From Marichromatium purpuratum 984 (GTDB taxonomy: Bacteria > Pseudomonadota > Gammaproteobacteria > Chromatiales > Chromatiaceae), in the NCBI RefSeq assembly GCF_000224005.2, contig NZ_CP007031.1, positions 2,323,001 through 2,387,000 of the forward strand: a stretch of DNA of 64,000 nt. The letters run 5' to 3'. The first letter of the stretch is position 1. Every line of letters begins with the position of its first letter. The notes beneath the pieces are model-generated. The model saw only the letters and a list, made by a program, of their open reading frames with translations, had not been told where the DNA came from and did not search any database. Below are positions 18,808 to 30,659 of the stretch, piece after piece. The position numbers and the translations under genes are program-made.

Positions 18808-21576
18808 TCATTGCCGTCCGGCCAGCGCGGCGTGCGCCGCCGCCAGCCGCGCCACCGGCACCCGGGGGCCGGAGCAACTGACGTAGTCGAGCCCGGCCTG
18901 ATGGCAGAAGGCGATGGAGTCGGGGTGGCCGCCGTGCTCGCCGCAGATGCCGACGTGCAGGTTGGGCTTGACCCGCCGCCCCCACTCCACCGCCAGCTCC
19001 ATGAGCTTGCCGACGCCCTTGCGGTCGAGCACGTCGAAGGGGTTGTCCTGGAGGATGCCGGACTGGTTGTAGAGCGGCAGGAACTTGTTCTCGGCGTCCT
19101 CGCGCGAGAACGAGAAGGTCGCCTGGGTGAGATCGTTGGTGCCGAAGGAGAAGAAGTCGGCCTCCTCGGCGAGCGACTCGGCGCGCATGCAGGCGCGCAC
19201 CACCTCGATCATGGTGCCGAAGCGGAAGGCGACCGGCGCGCCGTAGCGCTCGGCGACCTCGGCGTGGATGGTCTCGACCGAGGCGCGGACCATGCGCAGC
19301 TCCTGCGCGGTACAGACCTGCGGCACTTTGATCTGGGGATGGACCTCGATGCCGGCCTTGGCGCACTCGGCGGCGGCCTCGAGGATAGCGCGCACCTGCA
19401 TCTGGTAGATCTCGGGGAAGGTGATGCCGAGCCGCACGCCACGGTGGCCGAGCATGGGGTTGGTCTCGTAGAGCAGGCGCACCTTGCGCAGCATCGCCTC
19501 TTTCTTGGCGATCGCCTCCTCGACCAGCGCCGGCTCGACCAGCCGCCGGGCGCGGTCGACCTCGTGGCGCAGGGTGTCCTCGGCGTGCAGCAGGCCCATC
19601 GCCCCGGCGAGCACGCCGAGCCCGCGCGCGCCGCACTCGAGCGCGCGCAGGTCGGCGATCTCGCGTTCGAGAACCTGGGCGTCGGGGAGAAACTCGTGGA
19701 TCGGCGGGTCGAGCAGACGGATGGTCACCGGGTTGGGCGACATCACCTCGAACAGCGACTGGAAGTCGGCGCGTTGCAGCGGCAGCAGCCGGTCGAGCGC
19801 GTCCTGACGCTGCTCCGGGGTCTCGGCGACGATCATCTCGATGACGATCGGCAGCCGCTCGACATCGTTGAACATCCGCTCGGTGCGCGCCAGCCCGATA
19901 CCGACGGCGCCATAGCGGCGCGCCCGACGGGCGTCGTCCGGGGTGTCGGCGTTGGCGAGCACGCGCAGCCGGGCGTGCGCGTCGGCCCAGCCGAGCAGAG
20001 TGCTGAGTTCGGCGGTGAACTCGGGCTCGACGGTGGCGATGGCGCCGATGTAGACCTTGCCCGAGGTGCCGTCGATGGTGATGGTCTCGCCCTCGCGAAA
20101 GCGGGTCAGCCCGACCCGCGCCTCGCGCCGCTCGACATCGACGCTGATGCCCTCGGCCCCGGCCACGCAGGGCTTGCCCATGCCACGCGCGACCACCGCC
20201 GCGTGCGAGGTCTTGCCGCCGCGCGAGGTGAGGATGCCGGCGGCGGCGAAGAAGCCGTGGATGTCCTCGGGCTTGGTCTCCTCGCGCACCAGGATCACCT
20301 TCAGCCCCTGTTCGCGCCCGAGCTGCTCGGCGCGATCGGCGTCGAACACCGCGATCCCCGAGGCCGCCCCCGGCGAGGCCGGCAGCCCCTGGGCGACGGA
20401 CTCGGCCACCACGCCGGGGTCGAGCCGGGGGAAGAGCATCTGTTCGAGCAGGTCGGGGGCGATGCGCAACAACGCGCGCTCGCGCTCGATCAGCCCCGCC
20501 TCGACCATCTCCACCGAGGTGCGCACCATCGCCGTGGCGTTCATCTTGCCGTTGCGCGTCTGCAGGCAGTAGAGCTGGCCGCGCTCGATGGTGAACTCGA
20601 AGTCCTGCACCTCGCGGTAGTGGCGTTCGAGCTTGTCGCGCAGCTCGGTGAGCGCGGTGGCCATCTCCGGCATCTCGTCGGCGAGACGGTCGATCGGCTT
20701 GGGGGTGCGGATGCCGGCGACCACGTCCTCGCCCTGGGCGTTGACCAGATACTCGCCGTAGAGCCGGTTCTCACCGGTGCCCGGGTTGCGGGTGAAGGCC
20801 ACGCCGGTGGCCGAGTCCTCGCCACGGTTGCCGAAGACCATGGTGACAACGTTGACGGCGGTGCCGTTGGCCATCTCCGGGGTGATGTGGAACTGACGCC
20901 GGTAGTCGACCGCGCGCTTGCCCTGCCAGCTGTTGAACACCGCCTGGATGGCGAGTTCGAGCTGTTGGTAGGGGTCCTCGGGGAAGGGCTGGCCGGTGTG
21001 CTCGCGCACCAGCGTGAGGAAGCGCTCGCAGACCTGTTCGAGTTCGCGCGCCGAGAGGTCGACGTCCTGGCGGGCGTGGGCGGCGCGCTTGATCGTCTCG
21101 AAGGCGGTGTCGAAGACCGCGTCGTCGATGCCGAGCGCGACCTTGCCGAAGAGCTGGATGAAGCGGCGATAGGCGTCGTAGCCGAAGCGCGCGTCACCGG
21201 TGGCGCGGATCTCGCCCTGCAGGGTGGCGGCGTTGAGCCCGAGGTTGAGGATGGTGTCCATCATCCCCGGCATCGACATCGCCGAGCCCGAGCGCACCGA
21301 GACCAGCAACGGGTTGTCGGGGTCGCCGAAGCCCTTGCCGGTCTTCTCCTCGACCGCGCACATCTGTGCGCGCACCTCCTCCATCAGCGCCGCCGGCAGC
21401 CCCTGCTCGGGGGCGGCCAGATAGTCGAGACAGGCGGTGGTGGCGATCACGAAGCCGGGCGGCACGTTGAGCCCGATCTGGGTCATCTCGCAGAGATTCG
21501 CCCCCTTGCCGCCGAGCAGCTGCTTGTCCTTGCCGTCGCCGTCCTCGAATGCGAACACGGATTTGGTGGTCGCCAT
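18808..21576 (-). CDS. ppdK: Pyruvate, phosphate dikinase
   Basis: Interconverts pyruvate + ATP + Pi and phosphoenolpyruvate + AMP + PPi. The 922 residues hold the N-terminal ATP-grasp domain (LLGGKGANLCEMTQIGLNVP), the swivelling phospho-histidine domain (ILTSRGGKTSHAAVVARGMG, catalytic His) and the C-terminal TIM barrel with FGTNDLTQ and the active-site CGEHGG. The length and the SRGGKTSHAAVVARG loop fit PpdK and not PpsA. The ATG at 21576 has a GGAGG seven to eleven bases upstream. It is followed closely by hypF on the same strand. PPDK is reversible, so it could serve gluconeogenesis or glycolysis. Confidence 0.95.
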   Translation of the reverse strand: MATTKSVFAFEDGDGKDKQLLGGKGANLCEMTQIGLNVPPGFVIATTACLDYLAAPEQGLPAALMEEVRAQMCAVEEKTGKGFGDPDNPLLVSVRSGSAMSMPGMMDTILNLGLNAATLQGEIRATGDARFGYDAYRRFIQLFGKVALGIDDAVFDTAFETIKRAAHARQDVDLSARELEQVCERFLTLVREHTGQPFPEDPYQQLELAIQAVFNSWQGKRAVDYRRQFHITPEMANGTAVNVVTMVFGNRGEDSATGVAFTRNPGTGENRLYGEYLVNAQGEDVVAGIRTPKPIDRLADEMPEMATALTELRDKLERHYREVQDFEFTIERGQLYCLQTRNGKMNATAMVRTSVEMVEAGLIERERALLRIAPDLLEQMLFPRLDPGVVAESVAQGLPASPGAASGIAVFDADRAEQLGREQGLKVILVREETKPEDIHGFFAAAGILTSRGGKTSHAAVVARGMGKPCVAGAEGISVDVERREARVGLTRFREGETITIDGTSGKVYIGAIATVEPEFTAELSTLLGWADAHARLRVLANADTPDDARRARRYGAVGIGLARTERMFNDVERLPIVIEMIVAETPEQRQDALDRLLPLQRADFQSLFEVMSPNPVTIRLLDPPIHEFLPDAQVLEREIADLRALECGARGLGVLAGAMGLLHAEDTLRHEVDRARRLVEPALVEEAIAKKEAMLRKVRLLYETNPMLGHRGVRLGITFPEIYQMQVRAILEAAAECAKAGIEVHPQIKVPQVCTAQELRMVRASVETIHAEVAERYGAPVAFRFGTMIEVVRACMRAESLAEEADFFSFGTNDLTQATFSFSREDAENKFLPLYNQSGILQDNPFDVLDRKGVGKLMELAVEWGRRVKPNLHVGICGEHGGHPDSIAFCHQAGLDYVSCSGPRVPVARLAAAHAALAGRQ

Positions 21577-22025
21577 CGTCTCAGTCCTCCCGTACCAGTG
21601 CAGATGGATGCCGGCCACGCCGGCGGCGTCGGTTCGAGTCTATCGTGTCGACGGGGAAACGCACGGGGAAATGCGGGGGGCGAGCTGCCAGTTGCCAGAG
21701 GTTTGAACCGCAAAGCCGCGAAGAGGGATTGAGCCGACAGCCGCCAGCGATCAGCCACCAGTGGGCGCGATCACCCGATGGTGGTGCAGACCCGCGCCGT
21801 CCATGGCCTCGCGCCGGCATCATGCATCATTCCCTTTGCGCGCTTCGCGGCTTTGCGGTTCAAGCCTCCCCGCGACTGGCGACTGGCGACTGGTGGCTGG
21901 AAGCTGAGGGCTGGCGACTGGAGGCTGGCGGTTAGGCGAGCGCCCTCGTCCGTCATTTTCAGCCCCTGTGCATCGGGTATACTGATAGGTTTCGCATTCG
22001 CACCATCAACGAGCCCTAAACCGAC
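21577..22025. repeat. Mosaic repeat region between divergent ppdK and valS, with a perfect 19-bp inverted repeat
   Basis: No gene is seen. GAACCGCAAAGCCGCGAAG at 21705-21723 has its exact reverse complement at 21843-21861. Just inside the first arm are four heptamers (21738-21765) ending in CAGTGGG. Just outside the second arm is a run of GACTGGC-type heptamers, the inverse strand of the same family (about 21871-21935). The rest of the gap holds the two divergent leader regions. Confidence 0.85.
21978..21983 (+). promoter_or_regulatory. Candidate -10 element (TATACT) upstream of valS
   Basis: TATACT lies 42 bases before the valS start, followed by GATAGG. No good -35 hexamer is visible at 16-18 bases, so the call rests mainly on the -10 match and its position. 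Confidence 0.35.
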
Positions 22026-24869
<2,844 letters not shown>

Positions 24870-24882
24870 GCCACGCTGGCGA

Positions 24883-24936
24883 CCGGCCGGGGCAATCCCG
24901 GCCGGAGCACGCCGGGCGCGCACCCGCGCGCCCGGC
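24883..24936. terminator. Two hairpins between convergent valS and the chemoreceptor gene
   Basis: CCGGCCGGG (24883-24891) pairs with CCCGGCCGG (24897-24905), and GCCGGGCGCG (24911-24920) pairs with CGCGCCCGGC (24927-24936). Both stems are perfect with loops of 5-6 bases. There is no T-tract, but the position between two gene ends suits a bidirectional terminator. Confidence 0.5.
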
Positions 24937-24986
24937 TCCCCCTCCCCTCCGACAAACGCCTTGAACGCGACCGGGGCGCGTCGTCC

Positions 24987-26579
24987 TCAACCGAAGGTAC
25001 GACTCATGTCGTGGAGACGCTGCAGCTGTCTGAGCGCCTCCTCGGCGACCTCGGCCAGCTCGCGGCTCTTCTCCAGGGTGTTGCGCGCGGCATCGTCGAC
25101 GCGATGACTGTTGCGGCTGATCTCCTCGGCCACCGCGCCTTGCTCCTCGGTCGCCGAGGCGACGCGGTGGATGTAGTCGAGCACCTGACCGAGCTGCTCG
25201 GTGATCTCCTCGACCAGGGTGATCGACTCGCGACTGTCGGTCGAGCACACCCTGGCGCCCTCGACGCTGTCGCCGAGCGACTGTACCAACGAGGCGATAT
25301 AGGTGTTCATCTGCTCGATGTTGGCGCGGATCTCGCCGGTGAAACGTTGGGTGCGGGTGGAGAGGTTGCGCACCTCGTCGGCCACCACCGAGAAGCCGCG
25401 CCCGTGCTCGCCGGCGCGCGCCGCCTCGATCGCGGCGTTGAGCGCGAGCAGATTGGTCTGCTCGGCCAGCCCGTTGATCTCCTGCATCGCCCCGCCGACC
25501 TTGTCGGCGGCCTGACGCAGGTCGTTCGACTGCCCGGCCACCGCCTCCATGGTATCGGCCAGCCGCAGGGTGCGCTGGGCGCTGTCGTGGATACGATCGC
25601 GGGCACTGGTGCAGTTGGCGCTGGTGCGCTCCAGCAGCCCCTCGGACTCGTTGGTGATGTTGGCGATGTCGGTGATGGTGGTGCTCATCTGGGTCATCGC
25701 AGTGGCGATCTGCGAGAGTTCGTCGCGTTGCAGCTCGACATCGCCGAGGGTCTCGGCGGAGGCGTCGGCGGTGCGCTGGGCGAGCAGCTTGAGTTTGTCG
25801 GCGCGATCGCTCACCCGCCCCAGGATGGTGCGCACCCGAGACTCCAGCAGCCCCACCCGGAAGCGCACGACGTCGGCGATCGAGTCACCGTCGTAGACCA
25901 GACGGCTGATACTGTCGTACTCCGCGCGCATTCGCGACAGCAGGCGCAGACAGCCCACCAGCTCGGCACCACCGAGCACCAGGGTGATCACGGCGATCGT
26001 CGCACCCACCAGCACCGCCAGCGGAGAGAGCAACCAGGCGGCCGCCCCCAGGGCGAGCACGCCGAACACCCAGGGCGCGACCAGTCGCACCCGACGCACC
26101 AAGTCGAGCCGGTGGTCACGCCGCATCCGCGCATAGAGCCGCTCGGCGCGCTCGACCAGGTGCGGCGCCGGCGGACAGGTCCGTACCGATTGGTAACCGA
26201 CCCGCTCGCCGCGCTCGAAGATCGGCGTGACATAGGCGTCGACCCAGTAGTAGCGCCCGTCCTTGCAGCGGTTCTTGACCAATCCGCGCCAGCTCTCCCC
26301 GGCCTTGAGCTTCTCCCACATATCGCGGAAGGCCACCGCGGGCATATCGGGGTGGCGCACGATATTGTGCGGTCGCCCGACCAGCTCGTCGAGGGTGAAT
26401 CCGCTGACCTCGACGAAGGCGTCGTTGGCATAGGTGATGACGCCGCGCAGGTCGGTCGTCGACACCAGCTGAAGCTCCCGATCGAAGGTGACCTCGGAAT
26501 CGACCACCGTCCTGTCACGCTTGCGATCCCCGCCGACTCGACCTGCTTGAACGTGCATCTCCAACATCCCACCCCCCAT
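24987..26579 (-). CDS. Aer-like methyl-accepting chemotaxis protein with PAS sensor
   Basis: Chemoreceptor-type signal transducer. The 530 residues start with a PAS domain (about 30-130, with DLRGVITYANDAFVEVSGF and GRPHNIVRHPDMP, the pattern of Aer redox/energy sensors). Two adjoining hydrophobic helices follow (about 165-205), then a HAMP-like linker and a cytoplasmic signalling domain with the hairpin tip GLAEQTNLLALNAAIEAARA. No periplasmic ligand domain is present, which fits sensing inside the cell through a flavin-bound PAS domain. Alternative starts at ATG 26567 or 26558 are possible. No che genes are adjacent. Confidence 0.9.
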   Translation of the reverse strand: MGGGMLEMHVQAGRVGGDRKRDRTVVDSEVTFDRELQLVSTTDLRGVITYANDAFVEVSGFTLDELVGRPHNIVRHPDMPAVAFRDMWEKLKAGESWRGLVKNRCKDGRYYWVDAYVTPIFERGERVGYQSVRTCPPAPHLVERAERLYARMRRDHRLDLVRRVRLVAPWVFGVLALGAAAWLLSPLAVLVGATIAVITLVLGGAELVGCLRLLSRMRAEYDSISRLVYDGDSIADVVRFRVGLLESRVRTILGRVSDRADKLKLLAQRTADASAETLGDVELQRDELSQIATAMTQMSTTITDIANITNESEGLLERTSANCTSARDRIHDSAQRTLRLADTMEAVAGQSNDLRQAADKVGGAMQEINGLAEQTNLLALNAAIEAARAGEHGRGFSVVADEVRNLSTRTQRFTGEIRANIEQMNTYIASLVQSLGDSVEGARVCSTDSRESITLVEEITEQLGQVLDYIHRVASATEEQGAVAEEISRNSHRVDDAARNTLEKSRELAEVAEEALRQLQRLHDMSRTFG

Positions 26580-27163
26580 CCTGGTCCATCGTATTGGTTC
26601 AGGTCATACCGGGCAGCCACCACCAGGCACCGTGAACACCAACATGCCGGGGACGACACGGGCGAGCGCTCCGAGCGAAGCGGCCACGCTCACCTCCCAC
26701 CCTGGATCCCGAGCCGATCGTCTCCATGCAATGGTCCCCATCGAGGGCTTTTCAAGACACGTATCGTGCTGATAATGCAGTGACCGAGCCACGCACCGCA
26801 GCAGTGCGGCAATGCACCCGGATACCGCTCGTCGGGCTTTCAACAAATCGGATCAGCGCGACGGAGGTCGTGCCGGCGAGCGCACGGCAGCGACCCAGGC
26901 GCCGGGTTCGCATGAAACCTTTTCGTGGACGCAGACAGGCGACTCCCAACAGCCGGCATCATGCGCAAGCTCGCACTCCGCCGACGGAGCTTTGACCATG
27001 ACGAAAGTCTGAAAAAGGCACAGGACTTGCCAGAGACCTTTGCCAAGCGGCATCCTAAAGTGTTTTCCGTTTGCGAAAATCCGTGTTCCACGGCGCCCCG
27101 GTCGAACGGCCGGCCTGCCCGCGACGTGGTCGTCACGAATCCTCATGAACTAAAGGAAACCCT
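26580..27163. other. 584-base intergenic region upstream of nhaD
   Basis: No convincing gene or repeat is seen between the divergent chemoreceptor and nhaD genes. Short open frames here lack ribosome-binding sites and coding-like composition. The only recognisable signal is the sigma-54-type promoter at 27017-27030. Confidence 0.6.
27017..27030 (+). promoter_or_regulatory. Candidate sigma-54 (-24/-12) promoter for nhaD
   Basis: GGCAC, five bases, TTGC (27017-27030) matches the -24/-12 consensus core, with GG and GC exactly ten bases apart. Only the flanking T and the final W deviate. It lies about 130 bases before nhaD on the same strand. An enhancer site was not identified. Confidence 0.5.
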
Positions 27164-28588
27164 ATGCATCATCCCGTCTTCAGGGGGCTGATCACCGCCC
27201 TCTTGTTCATTTCACCGGCTCTGGCCATGGCCTCGGAGTCGGTCGTCGAGCACTTCGATCTCACGACCAGCTGGGTCGGCTTCTCGGCGCTGGCGATCTT
27301 CGTCGCCGCCTATGCCCTGGTCATGGCCGAGGAGTTCACCCACCTGCGCAAGTCCAAGCCGGTGGTGCTCGCCGCCGGTGCGATCTGGCTGGTGATCGCC
27401 TACTACTACACCACCCATCATGGCGCGCCAGAAGCCGCCGCCGAGGCGGTGCGCCACAACATCATGGAGTTCGGCGAGCTGTTCCTGTTCCTGCTCGCGG
27501 CGATGACCTACATCAACGCCATGGAAGAGCGTCGAGTGTTCGACGCGCTGCGTTCCTGGCTGATCCGCATGGGCTTCAGCTATCGCACCCTGTTCTGGAC
27601 CACCGGTCTGCTCGCCTTCTTCATCTCGCCGGTGGCCGACAACCTCACCACCGCGCTGCTGATGTGCGCCGTGGTCATGGCCGTCGGCGCCGACAGCCCA
27701 CGCTTCGTCGGTCTGGCCTGCATCAACATCGTGGTCGCGGCCAACGCCGGTGGCGCCTTCAGCCCGTTTGGCGACATCACCACGCTGATGGTGTGGCAGA
27801 AGGGCTTGATCGACTTCCAGACCTTCTTCTCGCTGTTCATCCCCTCGGTGCTCAACTTCGCCATCCCGGCCGCGTTCATGCACCGCGCCATCCCCAACGA
27901 GACCCCGCCGCCGAGCGACGAGCGGGTGCGGATGAAGCGCGGCGCGCTGCGCATCGTGCTGCTGTTCCTCGCCACCATCGCCACCGCGGTGAGCTTCCAC
28001 AACTTCTACCACCTGCCGCCGGTGCTCGGCATGATGACCGGTCTGGCCTATCTCAAGTTCTTCGGCTTCTATCTCAAGAAGACCGGCGAGCAGGCCACCA
28101 TCAAGCGCGGCGAGATCGAGGACACCCTCCCCTTCGACATCTTCACCGGCGTGGCGCGCGCCGAGTGGGACACCCTGCTGTTCTTCTACGGCGTCATCCT
28201 CTGCGTCGGCGGTCTCGGCTTCATCGGCTATCTCGAGCTGGTCTCGCAGTTCGCCTACGGTGACCTCGGTCCGACCATCGCCAACACCCTGGTCGGCGTG
28301 CTCTCGGCGATCGTCGACAACATCCCGGTGATGTTCGCGGTGCTGACCATGAACCCCGACATGACCCAGGGCCAGTGGCTGCTGGTCACCCTCACCGCCG
28401 GCGTCGGCGGCAGCCTGCTGTCGATCGGCTCGGCCGCGGGCGTGGCGCTGATGGGGCAGTCGAAGGGCATGTACACCTTCTTCGGCCACCTGCGCTGGAC
28501 CCCGGTGATCGCGCTCGGCTACGTGGTGAGCATCCTCGCTCACTTCATCATCAACCACCGCTACTTCTCGATGCCGGTGGGCGGCTGA
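27164..28588 (+). CDS. nhaD: NhaD-type Na+/H+ antiporter
   Basis: Inner-membrane sodium/proton antiporter of the ion transporter superfamily, found in halophiles and marine bacteria. The 474-residue protein has an N-terminal signal-like helix (LITALLFISPALAMA) and about 11-12 further membrane segments. Diagnostic stretches are FISPVADNLTTALLM and NAGGAFSPFGDITTLMVW, the paired re-entrant motifs of NhaD. A good ribosome-binding site (AAAGGA) stands before the ATG. It stands alone, convergent with mgtE, behind a candidate sigma-54 promoter. Its presence suits a saline or alkaline habitat (inference). Confidence 0.93.
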   Translation: MHHPVFRGLITALLFISPALAMASESVVEHFDLTTSWVGFSALAIFVAAYALVMAEEFTHLRKSKPVVLAAGAIWLVIAYYYTTHHGAPEAAAEAVRHNIMEFGELFLFLLAAMTYINAMEERRVFDALRSWLIRMGFSYRTLFWTTGLLAFFISPVADNLTTALLMCAVVMAVGADSPRFVGLACINIVVAANAGGAFSPFGDITTLMVWQKGLIDFQTFFSLFIPSVLNFAIPAAFMHRAIPNETPPPSDERVRMKRGALRIVLLFLATIATAVSFHNFYHLPPVLGMMTGLAYLKFFGFYLKKTGEQATIKRGEIEDTLPFDIFTGVARAEWDTLLFFYGVILCVGGLGFIGYLELVSQFAYGDLGPTIANTLVGVLSAIVDNIPVMFAVLTMNPDMTQGQWLLVTLTAGVGGSLLSIGSAAGVALMGQSKGMYTFFGHLRWTPVIALGYVVSILAHFIINHRYFSMPVGG

Positions 28589-28597
28589 TCGCGCCGG

Positions 28598-28649
28598 TCC
28601 ACGCCGCCCGGCGTGGATCGACCACGCCGGCCCCGCCCAGGGCCGGCGT
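28598..28649. terminator. Paired hairpins between convergent nhaD and mgtE
   Basis: TCCACGCC/GGCGTGGA form a perfect 8-bp stem with a 4-base loop (28598-28617). ACGCCGGCCC/GGGCCGGCGT form a perfect 10-bp stem (28624-28649) that abuts the last base of mgtE. There are no T-tracts. The position between two gene ends suits a bidirectional terminator. Confidence 0.55.
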
Positions 28650-30092
28650 TCAGAGCAGCAACAGGGTCGCCAACCCGAGGAAGATGAAGAACCCACCGGA
28701 GTCGGTCAGCGCGGTGATCAGCACCGAACTGCCGAGCGCCGGATCGCCGCCGAAGCGCTGGCGCAACAGCGGGATCAACACCCCGGCGGTGGCCGCCAGC
28801 AGCAAGTTGAGGGTCATCGCGGCGATCATCACCAGCCCCAGCCCGGGACTGCCATAGAGCACCCCGGCGAGCACCCCGATCACCCCGCCCCACACCAGAC
28901 CGTTGATCAGCGCCACCCCCAGCTCCTTGCGCAGCAAGCGTCCCAACGCTGCCGATTCGACCTGCCCCATGGCGATCGCGCGCACGATCATGGTGATGGT
29001 CTGGTTGCCGGCATTGCCGCCGATCCCGGCAACGATCGGCATCAGCGCGGCGAGCGCCACCAGCTGACCGATCGAGTCCTGGAACAGATCGATCACCCGC
29101 GAGGCGACGAAGGCGGTGATCAGGTTGACCGCCAGCCAGGCCCAGCGGTTCTTCACCGAGCGGATCACCGGGGCGAACAGATCCTCCTCCTCGCGCAGAC
29201 CGACGTTGCCGAGGATCTCGGCCTCGGACTCCTCGCGGATGTAGTCGACCATGTCGTCGACCGTCAGTCGCCCGATCACCCGATCACGCTCCGAGACCAC
29301 CGGCACCGAGACCAAGTCGTAGCGCTCGAAGGCCTGTGCCGCGGCACGGGCGTCGTCGTCGGGGCGGAAGGTGACCACCGCGCGCGATTTCATCACCTCG
29401 GAGACGGTACGCTCGGGGGCGTTGACCAGCAGCGATTCGAGCGTCAGCAGACCGCGGAAGCGCTCCTCGCGATCGACCACGAAGAGCTTGTCGGTGTGGT
29501 CCGGGAGCGCGCCGAAGCGGCGCAGATAACGCAGCACCGCACCCAGGGTGACCTGCTCGCGAACCTTGATCAGGTCGAAGTCCATCAGCGCGCCGACCGT
29601 GCCCTCGGGGTAGGACATCGCCGCGCGCACGTGCGCCTGCTCGTCCTGATCGAGCGCGGCGAGCACCGCTTGCACCACCTCGGCCGGCAGGTCGGGGGCG
29701 AGGTCGGCCAGCTCGTCGGCGTCGAGCCCCAGTGCCATCGCCTTGAGCGCGTAATGATCCATGGTCTCAAGCAGGCTCGCGCGCACCGCGTCGGAGACCT
29801 CGAGGAGGATGTCGCCGTCCTTGTCGGCGCGCACCAGCTCCCACACGAACAGCCGGTCGGCGAGCGGCAGGGTCTCGAGGATCCAGGCGATGTCGGCCGG
29901 ATGGAGACGATCGAGCTTGCGCTGCAGCCGCGCCAGGTTCTGCTTGTGGGTGATCGACTCGACCAGGTCACGGTGCGGCATCTGCTGACGGTGCACCAGC
30001 TCGTCGACCAGGCGCTGGCGCGAGAGCAGCTCCTGCACGTCGCGCAGATGACGATGGAGGACGTCGGGATCGCGGGATTTCGACTGTGACAT
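28650..30092 (-). CDS. mgtE: MgtE-family magnesium transporter
   Basis: Mg2+ channel gated by cytosolic magnesium. The 480 residues follow the MgtE order: N-terminal superhelical MgtE_N domain (about 30-140, with LHPADIAWILETLP), two CBS domains (about 150-280, with MKSRAVVTFRPDDDARAAAQ and VIGRLTVDDMVDYI), a plug helix and five C-terminal membrane helices with PIVAGIGGNAGNQTITM, the pore signature. Complete. It is convergent with nhaD. No M-box-like leader was recognised upstream. Confidence 0.95.
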   Translation of the reverse strand: MSQSKSRDPDVLHRHLRDVQELLSRQRLVDELVHRQQMPHRDLVESITHKQNLARLQRKLDRLHPADIAWILETLPLADRLFVWELVRADKDGDILLEVSDAVRASLLETMDHYALKAMALGLDADELADLAPDLPAEVVQAVLAALDQDEQAHVRAAMSYPEGTVGALMDFDLIKVREQVTLGAVLRYLRRFGALPDHTDKLFVVDREERFRGLLTLESLLVNAPERTVSEVMKSRAVVTFRPDDDARAAAQAFERYDLVSVPVVSERDRVIGRLTVDDMVDYIREESEAEILGNVGLREEEDLFAPVIRSVKNRWAWLAVNLITAFVASRVIDLFQDSIGQLVALAALMPIVAGIGGNAGNQTITMIVRAIAMGQVESAALGRLLRKELGVALINGLVWGGVIGVLAGVLYGSPGLGLVMIAAMTLNLLLAATAGVLIPLLRQRFGGDPALGSSVLITALTDSGGFFIFLGLATLLLL

Positions 30093-30203
30093 GCGCGTGA
30101 GGCCGGGCTGAGCGGGGAGAGAGGATCGCCGTGCGGACGGCCTCGGAGGCGGCGCACCGCGCGACCGCGGACCGAGGCGATTATACCGATCCGGGCGTGA
30201 CGA

Positions 30204-30659
30204 TCAGCGCTCCGGGACGGACGCCGCGGGGGACATGCTTTCGAGTTCGCGCTTGAACGACTCGATATCGCGCAACAGCTCCGGAGGCAAGGCCGCCACC
30301 GGCGCCGGGTCGGCGCCCGGCGGGCGCGTCCTGGACGAGTCGGACGGCTCGACTGCCTCAAGCGCCTCGGGCAGCGGTCGACGGGGGACTGGCGGCGGAG
30401 TTGACGACGGCTCGAGCGCGCCCTGCGGCGGCGCGGACGCGACCGCATCCGACGCGGTCGCGGGCACCACCGATACCGCCACCGTCGACACCCGCCACGC
30501 CCCGTAGAGCGCCACCGCCAGCGCTAGGGTCGCGAGCAGCGTCGCCACCAACCCCCAACGCGAGGGGACCGGCGCCGGCGCGAGGGCCATCGACGGTGGC
30601 GCTCGATCACGCCCGCGTGCCTGCTCCGACTGGCGCAGCGCCTCGAGGATGTAGCTCAT
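30204..30659 (-). CDS. GspB-like inner-membrane protein lacking the usual C-terminal domain
   Basis: A 151-residue bitopic membrane protein. The N-terminal MSYILEALRQSEQARGR matches the start of GspB proteins (usually MSYILDALKK-type). One membrane helix follows (about 36-58), then a proline/alanine-rich periplasmic region. The C-terminal GspB domain, which normally ends the protein, is absent; the chain stops after a short helix (LLRDIESFKRELESM). It overlaps the upstream ATPase gene by four bases (ATGA), so the two are coupled and probably form an ExeA/ExeB-type complex. No other gsp genes are nearby. Confidence 0.75.
   Translation of the reverse strand: MSYILEALRQSEQARGRDRAPPSMALAPAPVPSRWGLVATLLATLALAVALYGAWRVSTVAVSVVPATASDAVASAPPQGALEPSSTPPPVPRRPLPEALEAVEPSDSSRTRPPGADPAPVAALPPELLRDIESFKRELESMSPAASVPER

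Noticed and set aside
16948-21732. A plus-strand open frame of nearly 1,600 codons opposite hypF and ppdK
   Set aside because: It lies antisense to two genes with clear motifs, has no family signature and crosses a gene boundary and the repeat region. Long spurious frames are normal in DNA this rich in G and C.
26752-27146. Several short minus-strand frames between the chemoreceptor and nhaD genes
   Set aside because: They overlap each other in different frames and have no ribosome-binding site or recognisable domain, and one covers the sigma-54-type promoter.
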